Shown piece after piece: positions 34,807 to 41,300 of a stretch of DNA of 64,000 nt. A program made the position numbers and the translations under genes. Within the stretch, counting starts at the first letter, position 1. Each line of letters starts with the position of its first letter. The notes below the pieces were generated by a model. The model made no database searches. It saw only the letters and a list, made by a program, of their open reading frames with translations, and had not been told where the DNA came from. The DNA lies in assembly GCF_003668875.1 (NCBI RefSeq), contig NZ_RAWM01000008.1:62001-126000 (forward strand). Reading direction: 5' to 3'. This DNA is from Corallococcus interemptor. GTDB taxonomy: Bacteria > Myxococcota > Myxococcia > Myxococcales > Myxococcaceae.

Positions 34807-35565
34807 TCACTCGACCTCGTCGTCTTCATCCGAGGCTTGTGGCCCATCCAATTGAAGCAGGCGTTGCACTTCCAGGAACACGGCTGCCTCGGCGGATGGC
34901 CGGACTTCATCTGGAGGGGTGACTCGTCGAGTCGCGAGCGCTTCAACACAGGCCCGGTCAATCCGCCCTGCCATGGCGATGACGACCCTGACAAAAACCT
35001 GACGCGCTCCTCCTGGGGGAAGCGCCTCACCCCACATCGAAACGCAGGGGTCCCGGATCTTCTGCGTCTCGAACGTCAGGTCCTCGGAGACATGCGCGAA
35101 CTCATTCCTGATCCCCCGCACGAAACCAAGCATCCGACACGCTTCCCTGGAGAGCAGTCCAAGCGCCCTGCACATCCTGATGCGTGCTGAGAACGCCCCC
35201 AGGGGCGAATTGGGCTTCAGCAACGCGTCAGCAACCTTCTTGTCATCGATGAAGAAGTTGCGAAGAAGGGCTTCGAGCTTTTCATCCAGGAACGCGGCTC
35301 CAATCAGCGCGCAGCCACGGTCGGACTCCGATTCAAGGGCCGCATGGCGCGCCTGAATGTCGCCTGGCACGCCGACGTTGAACCTGGCGAAGACCCTCCA
35401 GGCGTCATCCTGGGTGAATGTGCGCCCCGCGGCTGTGACCTCCTTCGCCTCCTGTTCGAGGCTCTCCATGATTGCCCGGGCCTGGTCCTGGAGTTCGGGT
35501 GCAATCGCAGGCTCGGGGGCCAGCGTCGGATTCCCTCCCGGGTCCGTCCGGTTCTCGTTGCTCAT
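34807..35565 (-). CDS. MltR-family (mannitol repressor-like) protein
   Basis: 252 residues from the ATG at 35565. Residues about 85-190 match MltR/YggD: DRGCALIGAAFLDEKLEALL, PNSPLGAFSARIRMCRALGL, IRNEFAHVSEDLTFE. E. coli MltR represses the mannitol operon without a helix-turn-helix, and other members are uncharacterised. No mannitol genes are near. N- and C-terminal extensions of about 80 and 60 residues are low-complexity, the latter ending in an acidic run. GC is lower than in the neighbours (about 63-65% in two 60-base samples), so it may have been acquired. Confidence 0.8.
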   Translation of the reverse strand: MSNENRTDPGGNPTLAPEPAIAPELQDQARAIMESLEQEAKEVTAAGRTFTQDDAWRVFARFNVGVPGDIQARHAALESESDRGCALIGAAFLDEKLEALLRNFFIDDKKVADALLKPNSPLGAFSARIRMCRALGLLSREACRMLGFVRGIRNEFAHVSEDLTFETQKIRDPCVSMWGEALPPGGARQVFVRVVIAMAGRIDRACVEALATRRVTPPDEVRPSAEAAVFLEVQRLLQLDGPQASDEDDEVE

Positions 35566-35774
35566 TCTTTTCACCAGCCCCTGCGCTTCTGGTTCAACGA
35601 TGCAAGTCATTATCGGCAGGCATCGCTTCGAAGACAATCTCGTCTTTGAGAGGGGAACTCCATGCGGGCCGGTTCGTGAGCTTCATCGCCTGCTGAGCCG
35701 CACCGACGGCCAGGCTCTTCTGCGGGGCGTGACTTCGGCATAGAGAACGGAGGAACACGCCCCATGGAGGACCG
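35566..35774. other. Divergent intergenic region
   Basis: 209 bases of mixed, lower-GC sequence between the MltR-family gene and a lipoprotein gene. Both strands carry short open frames (30 codons minus, ending at 35594; 47 codons plus, ending at 35743), neither with a convincing ribosome site. Confidence 0.35.
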
Positions 35775-36347
35775 ATGTCGCCTCGCCATCTCGTGCCGTG
35801 GTTGCTGATGGGCCTTGTCGCCGCCTGCGCTTCGTCCCCGGAACGTCCGGAGCGTCCGCCTCCGCCGCGGATCCTCTTCCAGTCGCCGCTCGCGCTGCTG
35901 CTGGAGAACCATGAGGCGCTGGCGCTCACCACGGACCAGTTGATCCAGGTGGGCCAGAAGGAGGAGGCGCTCGAGGCGGCCAACCGGCCCCTGCGCGAGC
36001 AGCTCCGGCAGGTCCGGCACCCCGAACCGCCCCCGGGGGAGGGCGGCCCCCCACGCAGCCCCAGGGCGGGGAACCCGAACACCCCCGTGGGCCTGGGAGG
36101 GCGGCCCGCGTACAGGGCTCCCCCCAGGCCGCTCACGCCGCTGACCGAAGAGGACCTGAAGCGGCAGCAGGCCCTGCTCCAGGCCATGGAGGACAACGAG
36201 GCGGCGGCCTACCGGGACGTCGAGGCGCTCCTGGACGACGCGCAGAAGGAGAAGGCGCGAGCGCTGATCTCCAAACACCGCGAAGAGCGGCAGCGCGCGC
36301 GGGAGGCCTTCGAGGCTCCCGAACCCCCGCCCGCGCCTCCCAGCTGA
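35775..36347 (+). CDS. Lipoprotein, possible Spy/CpxP-like
   Basis: 190 residues; GGAGG 4 bases before the ATG. Lipobox VAAC (Cys about 18). Two helical blocks, LENHEALALTTDQLIQVGQK and LDDAQKEKARALISKHREER, flank a Pro/Arg-rich loop. The first recalls the LTxxQ helix of Spy/CpxP periplasmic chaperones and metal sensors, but the match is weak. Function is otherwise unknown. Confidence 0.6.
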   Translation: MSPRHLVPWLLMGLVAACASSPERPERPPPPRILFQSPLALLLENHEALALTTDQLIQVGQKEEALEAANRPLREQLRQVRHPEPPPGEGGPPRSPRAGNPNTPVGLGGRPAYRAPPRPLTPLTEEDLKRQQALLQAMEDNEAAAYRDVEALLDDAQKEKARALISKHREERQRAREAFEAPEPPPAPPS

Positions 36348-36360
36348 GACGGAGCGGCTT

Positions 36361-37290
36361 TCAACCCACCGCGAGTCCCCGGGGCACCGAGGACTCGAGC
36401 GCGGCGTGGAGGCGGAGCGCGGCGTCCTGGACCTCGTTCCTCCAGGCCATCCGCCAGGGCCTGCGCAGGGGCCCTGACGCGAGCCGCTTCACCACGAGGT
36501 CGCCCTTGCCCAGGTGCGGCGTGGTGATCCACTCGGAGAGCACGGCGATGCCCAGGCCCGCGCGGGCCACGTCGAGGATGGCCTCCGTCAGCGGCAGCCG
36601 CTCGATGCGCAGCCGGGGCCGCTCGCGGCCGAAGACCTGCGCCATGAACCAGTGCGACTCCGCCGCGGGCGTCTGTCCGGTCAGCAGCGTGTGCTCGCGC
36701 AAGTCATCGCGGGTGAGCGCCTTGCGGGACGCCAGCGGGTGCGACGCGGCCATCACGAAGATGATCTCATCGGAGAAGAGCGGCCGGCACTCGATGCCAG
36801 CGCGCGGCACGGAGGACGTCGTGAGCAGCGCCACGTCCAGCTCTCCCGCCACCAGGGCGGGGACGGGCTCCTGCGTGTGCTCCACCGCCAGCGACAGGTG
36901 GATGCCCGGCAGGCTCTTGCGCAGCGTCACCAGCGCGGACGGCAGCCAGTGGTAGGCGGTGTAGCACTCGCACACGAGCCTCATCCGGATGGACGGCGCC
37001 ACCGGCGCGCGCACGCGGTGCTCCAGGTCGCCCAGCTCCAGCAGCAGCCGCGTGGCGCCCGAGACGAGCTCCTGTCCCGCGGGGGTGGGCACGAGCCCGC
37101 GCGGGGTCCGGTCGAAGAGGCGCGTCCCCAGCCGGTCCTCCGCCGCGAGCAGCGCGCGGCTCACCGCCGGCTGCGTCAGGTGCAGCGCGGCCGCGGCCCG
37201 GGCCGTGGTTCCAGCGGAGGCCAGGGCCAGCACCACGCGCAGGTCGCGCACGTCGAGCCGGGGGGAGGAGGGCGGGGCGATGTCATCCAT
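36361..37290 (-). CDS. LysR-type transcriptional regulator
   Basis: 309 residues. The N-terminal winged helix reads RDLRVVLALASAGTTARAAA then LHLTQPAVSRALLAAEDRLG, the standard LysR helix-turn-helix with QPAVSR. Residues 95-300 form the periplasmic-binding-like effector domain. It is divergent from a glutathione S-transferase gene 105 bases away, the usual arrangement for a LysR regulator and its target. The shared region carries a perfect LysR-box dyad at 37311-37325. Confidence 0.93.
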   Translation of the reverse strand: MDDIAPPSSPRLDVRDLRVVLALASAGTTARAAAALHLTQPAVSRALLAAEDRLGTRLFDRTPRGLVPTPAGQELVSGATRLLLELGDLEHRVRAPVAPSIRMRLVCECYTAYHWLPSALVTLRKSLPGIHLSLAVEHTQEPVPALVAGELDVALLTTSSVPRAGIECRPLFSDEIIFVMAASHPLASRKALTRDDLREHTLLTGQTPAAESHWFMAQVFGRERPRLRIERLPLTEAILDVARAGLGIAVLSEWITTPHLGKGDLVVKRLASGPLRRPWRMAWRNEVQDAALRLHAALESSVPRGLAVG

Positions 37291-37310
37291 GCATTGAGTC
37301 TATGCCAACG

Positions 37311-37325
37311 ATGCGTTGGACGCAT
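37311..37325. promoter_or_regulatory. LysR box between lysR and gst genes
   Basis: ATGCGT-TGG-ACGCAT is a perfect 6-base dyad with a 3-base spacer and fits T-N11-A exactly (T37312, A37324). A related GCAT-N7-ATGC element lies just upstream at 37291-37305, a plausible second site. Confidence 0.7.
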
Positions 37326-37395
37326 CCCATCCGGATGAGGAGAGTAGCGCCTGCATCTGGCGCAGACCCACGCTCGAAGTTCCGGAGGACATCCC

Positions 37396-38034
37396 ATGCA
37401 GCTCTACTTCTCACCCCTGTCCTGCTCCGCCGCGACCCGCATCTGCTTCTACGAGGCGGGCACGGAAGCGACGTTCATCGAGGTCGACTCGAAGGCGAAG
37501 CGCACGCAGGACGGGCGCGACTACCTGGAGGTGAATCCGCTGGGGCTGGTGCCCGCGCTGCGCACCGACGACGGCGACGTGCTCACGGAGAACGCCGCCA
37601 TCCTGCAGTACCTGGCCGGGGCGCTGCCCCACGCGAGCCTCGCTCCGGAGGACGGAAAGGGGCGCACGCGGCTGCAGCAGTGGCTGTCCTTCGTTGGGAC
37701 GGAGCTGCACAAGGCGACGTTCATGCCGCTCCTCGACACCTCGGCGAACGAGGGCGCGAAGACGTATGCCCTGGAGCGGGGGAACGGCCGGCTCGCCTAC
37801 CTCGACAAGCACCTCAACGGGCGCGAGTTCCTGCTGGAGCGCTTCAGCGTCGCGGACGCGTACCTCGTGACGGTGCTCAACTGGAGCGCGGTGACGCCCA
37901 TCGACCTGGGGAAGTGGCCCGCGATCGCCGCGTACTTCGCGCGCCTGCAGGAGCGGCCCAGCGTGGCGAAGGCGCTCCGGGAGGAGCGCCGGCTCTACGG
38001 CGCCCAGCTCGAACGGCGCAAGACGCGGGCGTGA
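37396..38034 (+). CDS. Beta-class glutathione S-transferase
   Basis: 212 residues; GGAGG 7 bases before the ATG. The thioredoxin-like half begins MQLYFSPLSCSAATRI with C10, the cysteine typical of bacterial beta-class enzymes. The glutathione-binding NPLGLVPAL and TENAAILQYLA (Glu-Asn in place of the usual Glu-Ser/Gly) follow. The helical half carries FSVADAYLVTVLNW, the N-capping box. It detoxifies electrophiles with glutathione. Probably controlled by the divergent LysR protein. Confidence 0.92.
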   Translation: MQLYFSPLSCSAATRICFYEAGTEATFIEVDSKAKRTQDGRDYLEVNPLGLVPALRTDDGDVLTENAAILQYLAGALPHASLAPEDGKGRTRLQQWLSFVGTELHKATFMPLLDTSANEGAKTYALERGNGRLAYLDKHLNGREFLLERFSVADAYLVTVLNWSAVTPIDLGKWPAIAAYFARLQERPSVAKALREERRLYGAQLERRKTRA

Positions 38035-38037
38035 GCG

Positions 38038-38080
38038 CTCCCTCCGCCTCCTCCTGACGCGGGCGGAGGAGGGGAGGGAG
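38038..38080. terminator. Bidirectional hairpin terminator
   Basis: A long near-perfect stem: CTCCCTCCGCCTCCTCC pairs with GGAGGAGGGGAGGGAG around a 10-base loop, between convergent genes. An inner alternative pairing CCTCCGCC/GGCGGAGG also exists. Confidence 0.75.
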
Positions 38081-38094
38081 ACTTCAGACTTCCG

Positions 38095-39399
38095 TCAGGC
38101 CAGGGGCTGGTTGCTGGGGGAGCCGTTCTTCAGCTCCCGGCGCACGGCCTCGCTGACGCGGTCGCGGACCATGTTCGCCATGCGCTCACGGAGGTCCTCG
38201 CCCACGCGCTCGCGGATGGCGGACACGAGGGTCTCCGTGTCCACCGGGCCGGGGCCCTGCGCCTGGGGCTGGAAGCCGCCCACGTGCTGCTCCCCGTACC
38301 CGACGCGCATCGTGTGGCCCATGGCGCCCATCGACTCGCGGATGGCGTCGCCCAGCCGGTCGCGCAGCGCCTCGTGCAGGTGCTCGCGCAGGTTGCTGGA
38401 CAGCCGCTCGTGGAGCGCGTCCACCAGGCGCCCGCGCAGCGCCTCGGCGATGCGCTCCGGGTCCACCATCCCCATCCCCACGCCCTGCGGCTGGAAGCCC
38501 ATGACGCCCTGGGCGCGCTCGCTGATCCGGGCGCGCAGTTCGTCGCCCAGGCGCTCGCGCAGCGCGTCCCGCACGCGCTCACGCAGGCCGGTCTGGATGC
38601 GCTCGCGGAGGGTGTCCGCCAGGCGCTCGCGGAGGGTGTCCGCCAGGCGCTCCGGGTCGATCTGCCCCATGCCCTGCATCCGGCGCTCGGACAGCGCGGA
38701 GCGCAGCATGTCCGGCAGCCGCTCCTTCATCGCCTCGCGGATGCGCTCGCGCATGACGGTGTGGATCCGCTCGGACACGGCGTCGGCGATGCGGGTGCGC
38801 ATGGCGTCGGCGATGCGCTCCGGGTCCATCATCCCCATGCCCTCCATGCCGCCCATCCTCCGCTCCATCATCGCGGTGCGGATGGCCTCGCCCAGACGCT
38901 CGCGCAGGACGTCGCGAACGCGCTCACGCGCGACGGTGACCAGGCGCTCGCGCAGGGAGTCCTCCAGCTTGATGCGCACGCGCTCGGCGATGCGCTGCGG
39001 GTCGAAGTGCCCGTGCCCCTGCTGCATGCTCATCCAGTTCTCGGCCAGGGCGGTGCGCAGCGCCTCGCCCATCCGCTCCCGCAGCACCTCGCGGGCGCGC
39101 TCGTGCACGCCGGACACCACGCGCTCGTGGATGACGTCGGTGAGGCGGTGGTGGATGGCCTCGGCGATCGGCTCCGTGTCGAACGGCGTGCCCATCCCCA
39201 TCCCCTCGCCCTGCGGCATGTTCACCATGCGCTCACGCAGCGCACCGCGGAGCGCGTCGCTCACGCGCTCGCGGATCTCCGTGCCGATCCGATCCTCCAG
39301 GCCGGACACGACGCGCTCGTGCACGGCATCGACGATGCGGGCCTTGAGGGCCTCGGCGAACATCTGCTGCCCCTGCATGGAGAACTGTTCCTGGTTCAT
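38095..39399 (-). CDS. Seven-repeat Arg/Glu-rich helical protein, no known family
   Basis: 434 residues with no signal peptide. Seven tandem units of about 55-70 residues follow the pattern [VMI]DPERIA-x2-LR-x-RL-x-DAL-x-ERI-x4-RERVRDALRERLGDEL, each closed by a Met/Gly/Gln-rich linker such as MGGMEGMGM. Within a unit, hydrophobic residues recur about every 3-4 positions in 11-residue steps, so each should be an amphipathic helix or coiled coil with balanced Arg and Glu. It is presumably a cytoplasmic filament, membrane-surface or polymer protein. I cannot match it to any family. The composition is highly biased and charged, but the regular units and sound codon use argue for a real gene. Confidence 0.75.
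   Translation of the reverse strand: MNQEQFSMQGQQMFAEALKARIVDAVHERVVSGLEDRIGTEIRERVSDALRGALRERMVNMPQGEGMGMGTPFDTEPIAEAIHHRLTDVIHERVVSGVHERAREVLRERMGEALRTALAENWMSMQQGHGHFDPQRIAERVRIKLEDSLRERLVTVARERVRDVLRERLGEAIRTAMMERRMGGMEGMGMMDPERIADAMRTRIADAVSERIHTVMRERIREAMKERLPDMLRSALSERRMQGMGQIDPERLADTLRERLADTLRERIQTGLRERVRDALRERLGDELRARISERAQGVMGFQPQGVGMGMVDPERIAEALRGRLVDALHERLSSNLREHLHEALRDRLGDAIRESMGAMGHTMRVGYGEQHVGGFQPQAQGPGPVDTETLVSAIRERVGEDLRERMANMVRDRVSEAVRRELKNGSPSNQPLA
38095..39399 (-). repeat. Seven coding tandem repeats of ~165-210 bases
   Basis: Unit starts in the protein fall near residues 1, 72, 131, 192, 248, 314 and 388, each marked by a DPERIA-like or DTE motif except the first. Recurrent CGCTCGCG and GATGCGCTC motifs make the DNA itself repetitive. 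Confidence 0.75.
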
Positions 39400-39633
39400 T
39401 CAACTGCCTCGTGGGTACTGCGGGTAGAACGGCGAGGCGCATTGATAGAGATTGAGGTCCGGCCCGAATACGGGGCCCGGGTCTCGCGTGAGCGTTGGCC
39501 CGGACGCTTCGGACCCTGCTCGCGGGAGGGGCAGGCGGGCACGGGAGCCACTGGTGAACTGTGCGGCCTCCCGAACATGCAGGCTCCGGAACGGAAGGGA
39601 AAATTCTTCCCGCACTTGCGGTTCGTGTCCGGG
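39400..39633. other. Divergent intergenic region
   Basis: 234 bases between the repeat protein and the EEP gene. A small AT-rich patch (GGGAAAATTC, about 39598) could be promoter-associated. No gene is evident. Confidence 0.3.
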
Positions 39634-40536
39634 ATGAGCCAGCCCTCACGGTGTCCCGAAGCACGCCCGGTCGTCCGGCGGAGAAGGTCGTTCGAACCGA
39701 AGAAGGGGCGGCTTGCCGCGCCGCTGGGGGGGCTGCTGCTGCTCGGGCTCCTGACCGGCTGCCCGCTCATGCCCAGCTACCCGGATGAGGCCGGCCCCCG
39801 CTATGGCGGAGACTACCGGCCGGTCGTCCCCACCGCGGTGGAGCCTCCCTCCTCGGTGACCGTGGTGACGTACAACCTGGCCTTCGCCGAGCAGGTCACG
39901 GACGCCATCGCCTCCCTGTCGACCCCGCCGCTCGCGAACGCGGACGTCATCGCGATGCAGGAGATGGACGCGCCCTCCGTGGAGCGCATCGCCCGGGAGC
40001 TGGGGCTGTCCTACGTCTACTACCCGGCCTCCGTGGCGAAGGACGGGGACGACTTCGGCAATGCGGTATTGAGCCGGTGGCCCATCACCGCGGACAGGAA
40101 GATCAACCTCCCGCACGACGACCCGTATCACCAGCAGCACCGCATCGGGGTGGCCGCGACGGTGGACATCCGGGGGACGCCCTTCCAGGTGGTCTCCGTG
40201 CACGGCGCGACCCCCATCGTGGGGCTGGGCGCCCGGTTGGACCAGGCGGAGACCGTCATCCACTCGGTGGAGGGCGAGGTGCCGTCGCAGGTCATCGCCG
40301 GGGACTTCAACACCTCCGACCCGGGCAGCCTCACGCAGACGGTGAAGCTGTTCTCGAAGTGGGGCTTCCAGTGGGCGTCCGAAGGCGTGGGCGACACCGT
40401 GGACTCCGTCATCGGCGGCCTGCCGCTGGACTCCGTCTTCGTCCGGGGCCTCACCCCCGTGGAGCGCGGCGTGGACCGGCGCCCCTCCGGGAGTGATCAC
40501 CAGCCGGTCTGGGTGCGCTTCGGGTGGCCGCGGTGA
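39634..40536 (+). CDS. Endonuclease/exonuclease/phosphatase (EEP) lipoprotein
   Basis: 300 residues from the ATG at 39634. A basic 30-residue N-region precedes a hydrophobic stretch with lipobox LTGC. The EEP fold follows: VVTYNLAF (Asn), IAMQEMD (metal Glu), VSVHGAT, AGDFNTSDP (Asp/Asn), and the terminal GSDHQPVWV (catalytic His with Asp). It should hydrolyse phosphodiesters outside the cytoplasm, with nucleic acid, phospholipid or inositol phosphate as possible substrates. Its stop overlaps the next gene's GTG. Confidence 0.85.
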   Translation: MSQPSRCPEARPVVRRRRSFEPKKGRLAAPLGGLLLLGLLTGCPLMPSYPDEAGPRYGGDYRPVVPTAVEPPSSVTVVTYNLAFAEQVTDAIASLSTPPLANADVIAMQEMDAPSVERIARELGLSYVYYPASVAKDGDDFGNAVLSRWPITADRKINLPHDDPYHQQHRIGVAATVDIRGTPFQVVSVHGATPIVGLGARLDQAETVIHSVEGEVPSQVIAGDFNTSDPGSLTQTVKLFSKWGFQWASEGVGDTVDSVIGGLPLDSVFVRGLTPVERGVDRRPSGSDHQPVWVRFGWPR

Positions 40537-41204
40537 CGGCCCGGTGGATGGGCAGGACCCTGGCGGTGGGCGCGCTGCTCCTGGTGGGCCCCGGCTGTCT
40601 GAGCGGAGCGCGGAACCTGGGCGCGGCGACGACGCCCGTGGGGACGACCGAGGTCGGCGTCTCCGTGAACACGATTGCCTTCGAGCGCGGCCGGGAGCGG
40701 GCCTACCTGCCCAACCCGGAGCTCACCTTCCGCAAGGGCGCGGGCGACAACTGGGACTGGGGTGGACGCCTCACCCTGCTGGGCCTGGAGCTGGGGACGC
40801 GGCACCGGCTGGTGGAGCGCTCGCCCTGGACCGTGTCGGTCGCTCCCAGCGCGGGCGTCGGGTACGTGCCCATCACCAACAACACCACGGAGCCCTTCAA
40901 CTTCCGGCTGGGCGCCCAGACGCTGGTGGACTACCGGCTCAACCCACGGTGGACGCTGACCGGGGGCGCGTCCCTGATGGGGACCTTCGCGGGCCCGCTC
41001 ACCGTCTTCCAGGGCAGGTTCAACGGCGCGCACCTGATGTTCGCGCCGGGCGGTTCGCTGGGCGTCGCGTACCGGCTCTCTCCCTCCCTGGAGCTTCGGG
41101 CGGAGGGCGGCCTGGAGCTCCCGTTCGACGTCAGGGACGGCCGCCGTCAGCCGGCCGGCTACGCCGGACTGACGCTGCGGTGGGGGCACACGTCGCGTCG
41201 ATGA
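40533..41204 (+). CDS. Outer-membrane-like exported protein
   Basis: 223 residues. The GTG at 40533 overlaps the EEP stop (GTGA), so translation is coupled. A hydrophobic signal ends GPGC, perhaps a lipobox. The remainder is a set of short amphipathic strands with aromatic and Gly residues (ELTFRKGAGDNWDWGGRLTL, FNFRLGAQTLVDYRLN) as in small outer-membrane barrels, ending YAGLTLRWGHTSRR. It is probably the partner of the EEP lipoprotein, possibly an envelope channel or anchor. Function is inferred only. Confidence 0.68.
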   Translation: MTARWMGRTLAVGALLLVGPGCLSGARNLGAATTPVGTTEVGVSVNTIAFERGRERAYLPNPELTFRKGAGDNWDWGGRLTLLGLELGTRHRLVERSPWTVSVAPSAGVGYVPITNNTTEPFNFRLGAQTLVDYRLNPRWTLTGGASLMGTFAGPLTVFQGRFNGAHLMFAPGGSLGVAYRLSPSLELRAEGGLELPFDVRDGRRQPAGYAGLTLRWGHTSRR

Positions 41205-41300
41205 CGCGGAGGTGACAGCGGCCCGGAGCCCCGGGACGGGTAGCCGGAGCGGGTGGAGGCACCAGCTTGCGCCACTCGCTTCGCACCCTCTGGGGGCTTC

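Noticed and set aside
35600-35743. A 47-codon plus-strand frame beginning MQVIIGRHRFED
   Set aside because: No ribosome site and no match to any family. The opposite-strand 30-codon frame ending at 35594 is equally plausible, so neither is called.
38284-39633. The long plus-strand frame opposite the seven-repeat gene, continuing into the EEP gene
   Set aside because: The upstream part mirrors the repeats and has no start with a ribosome site. The real EEP gene begins at 39634.
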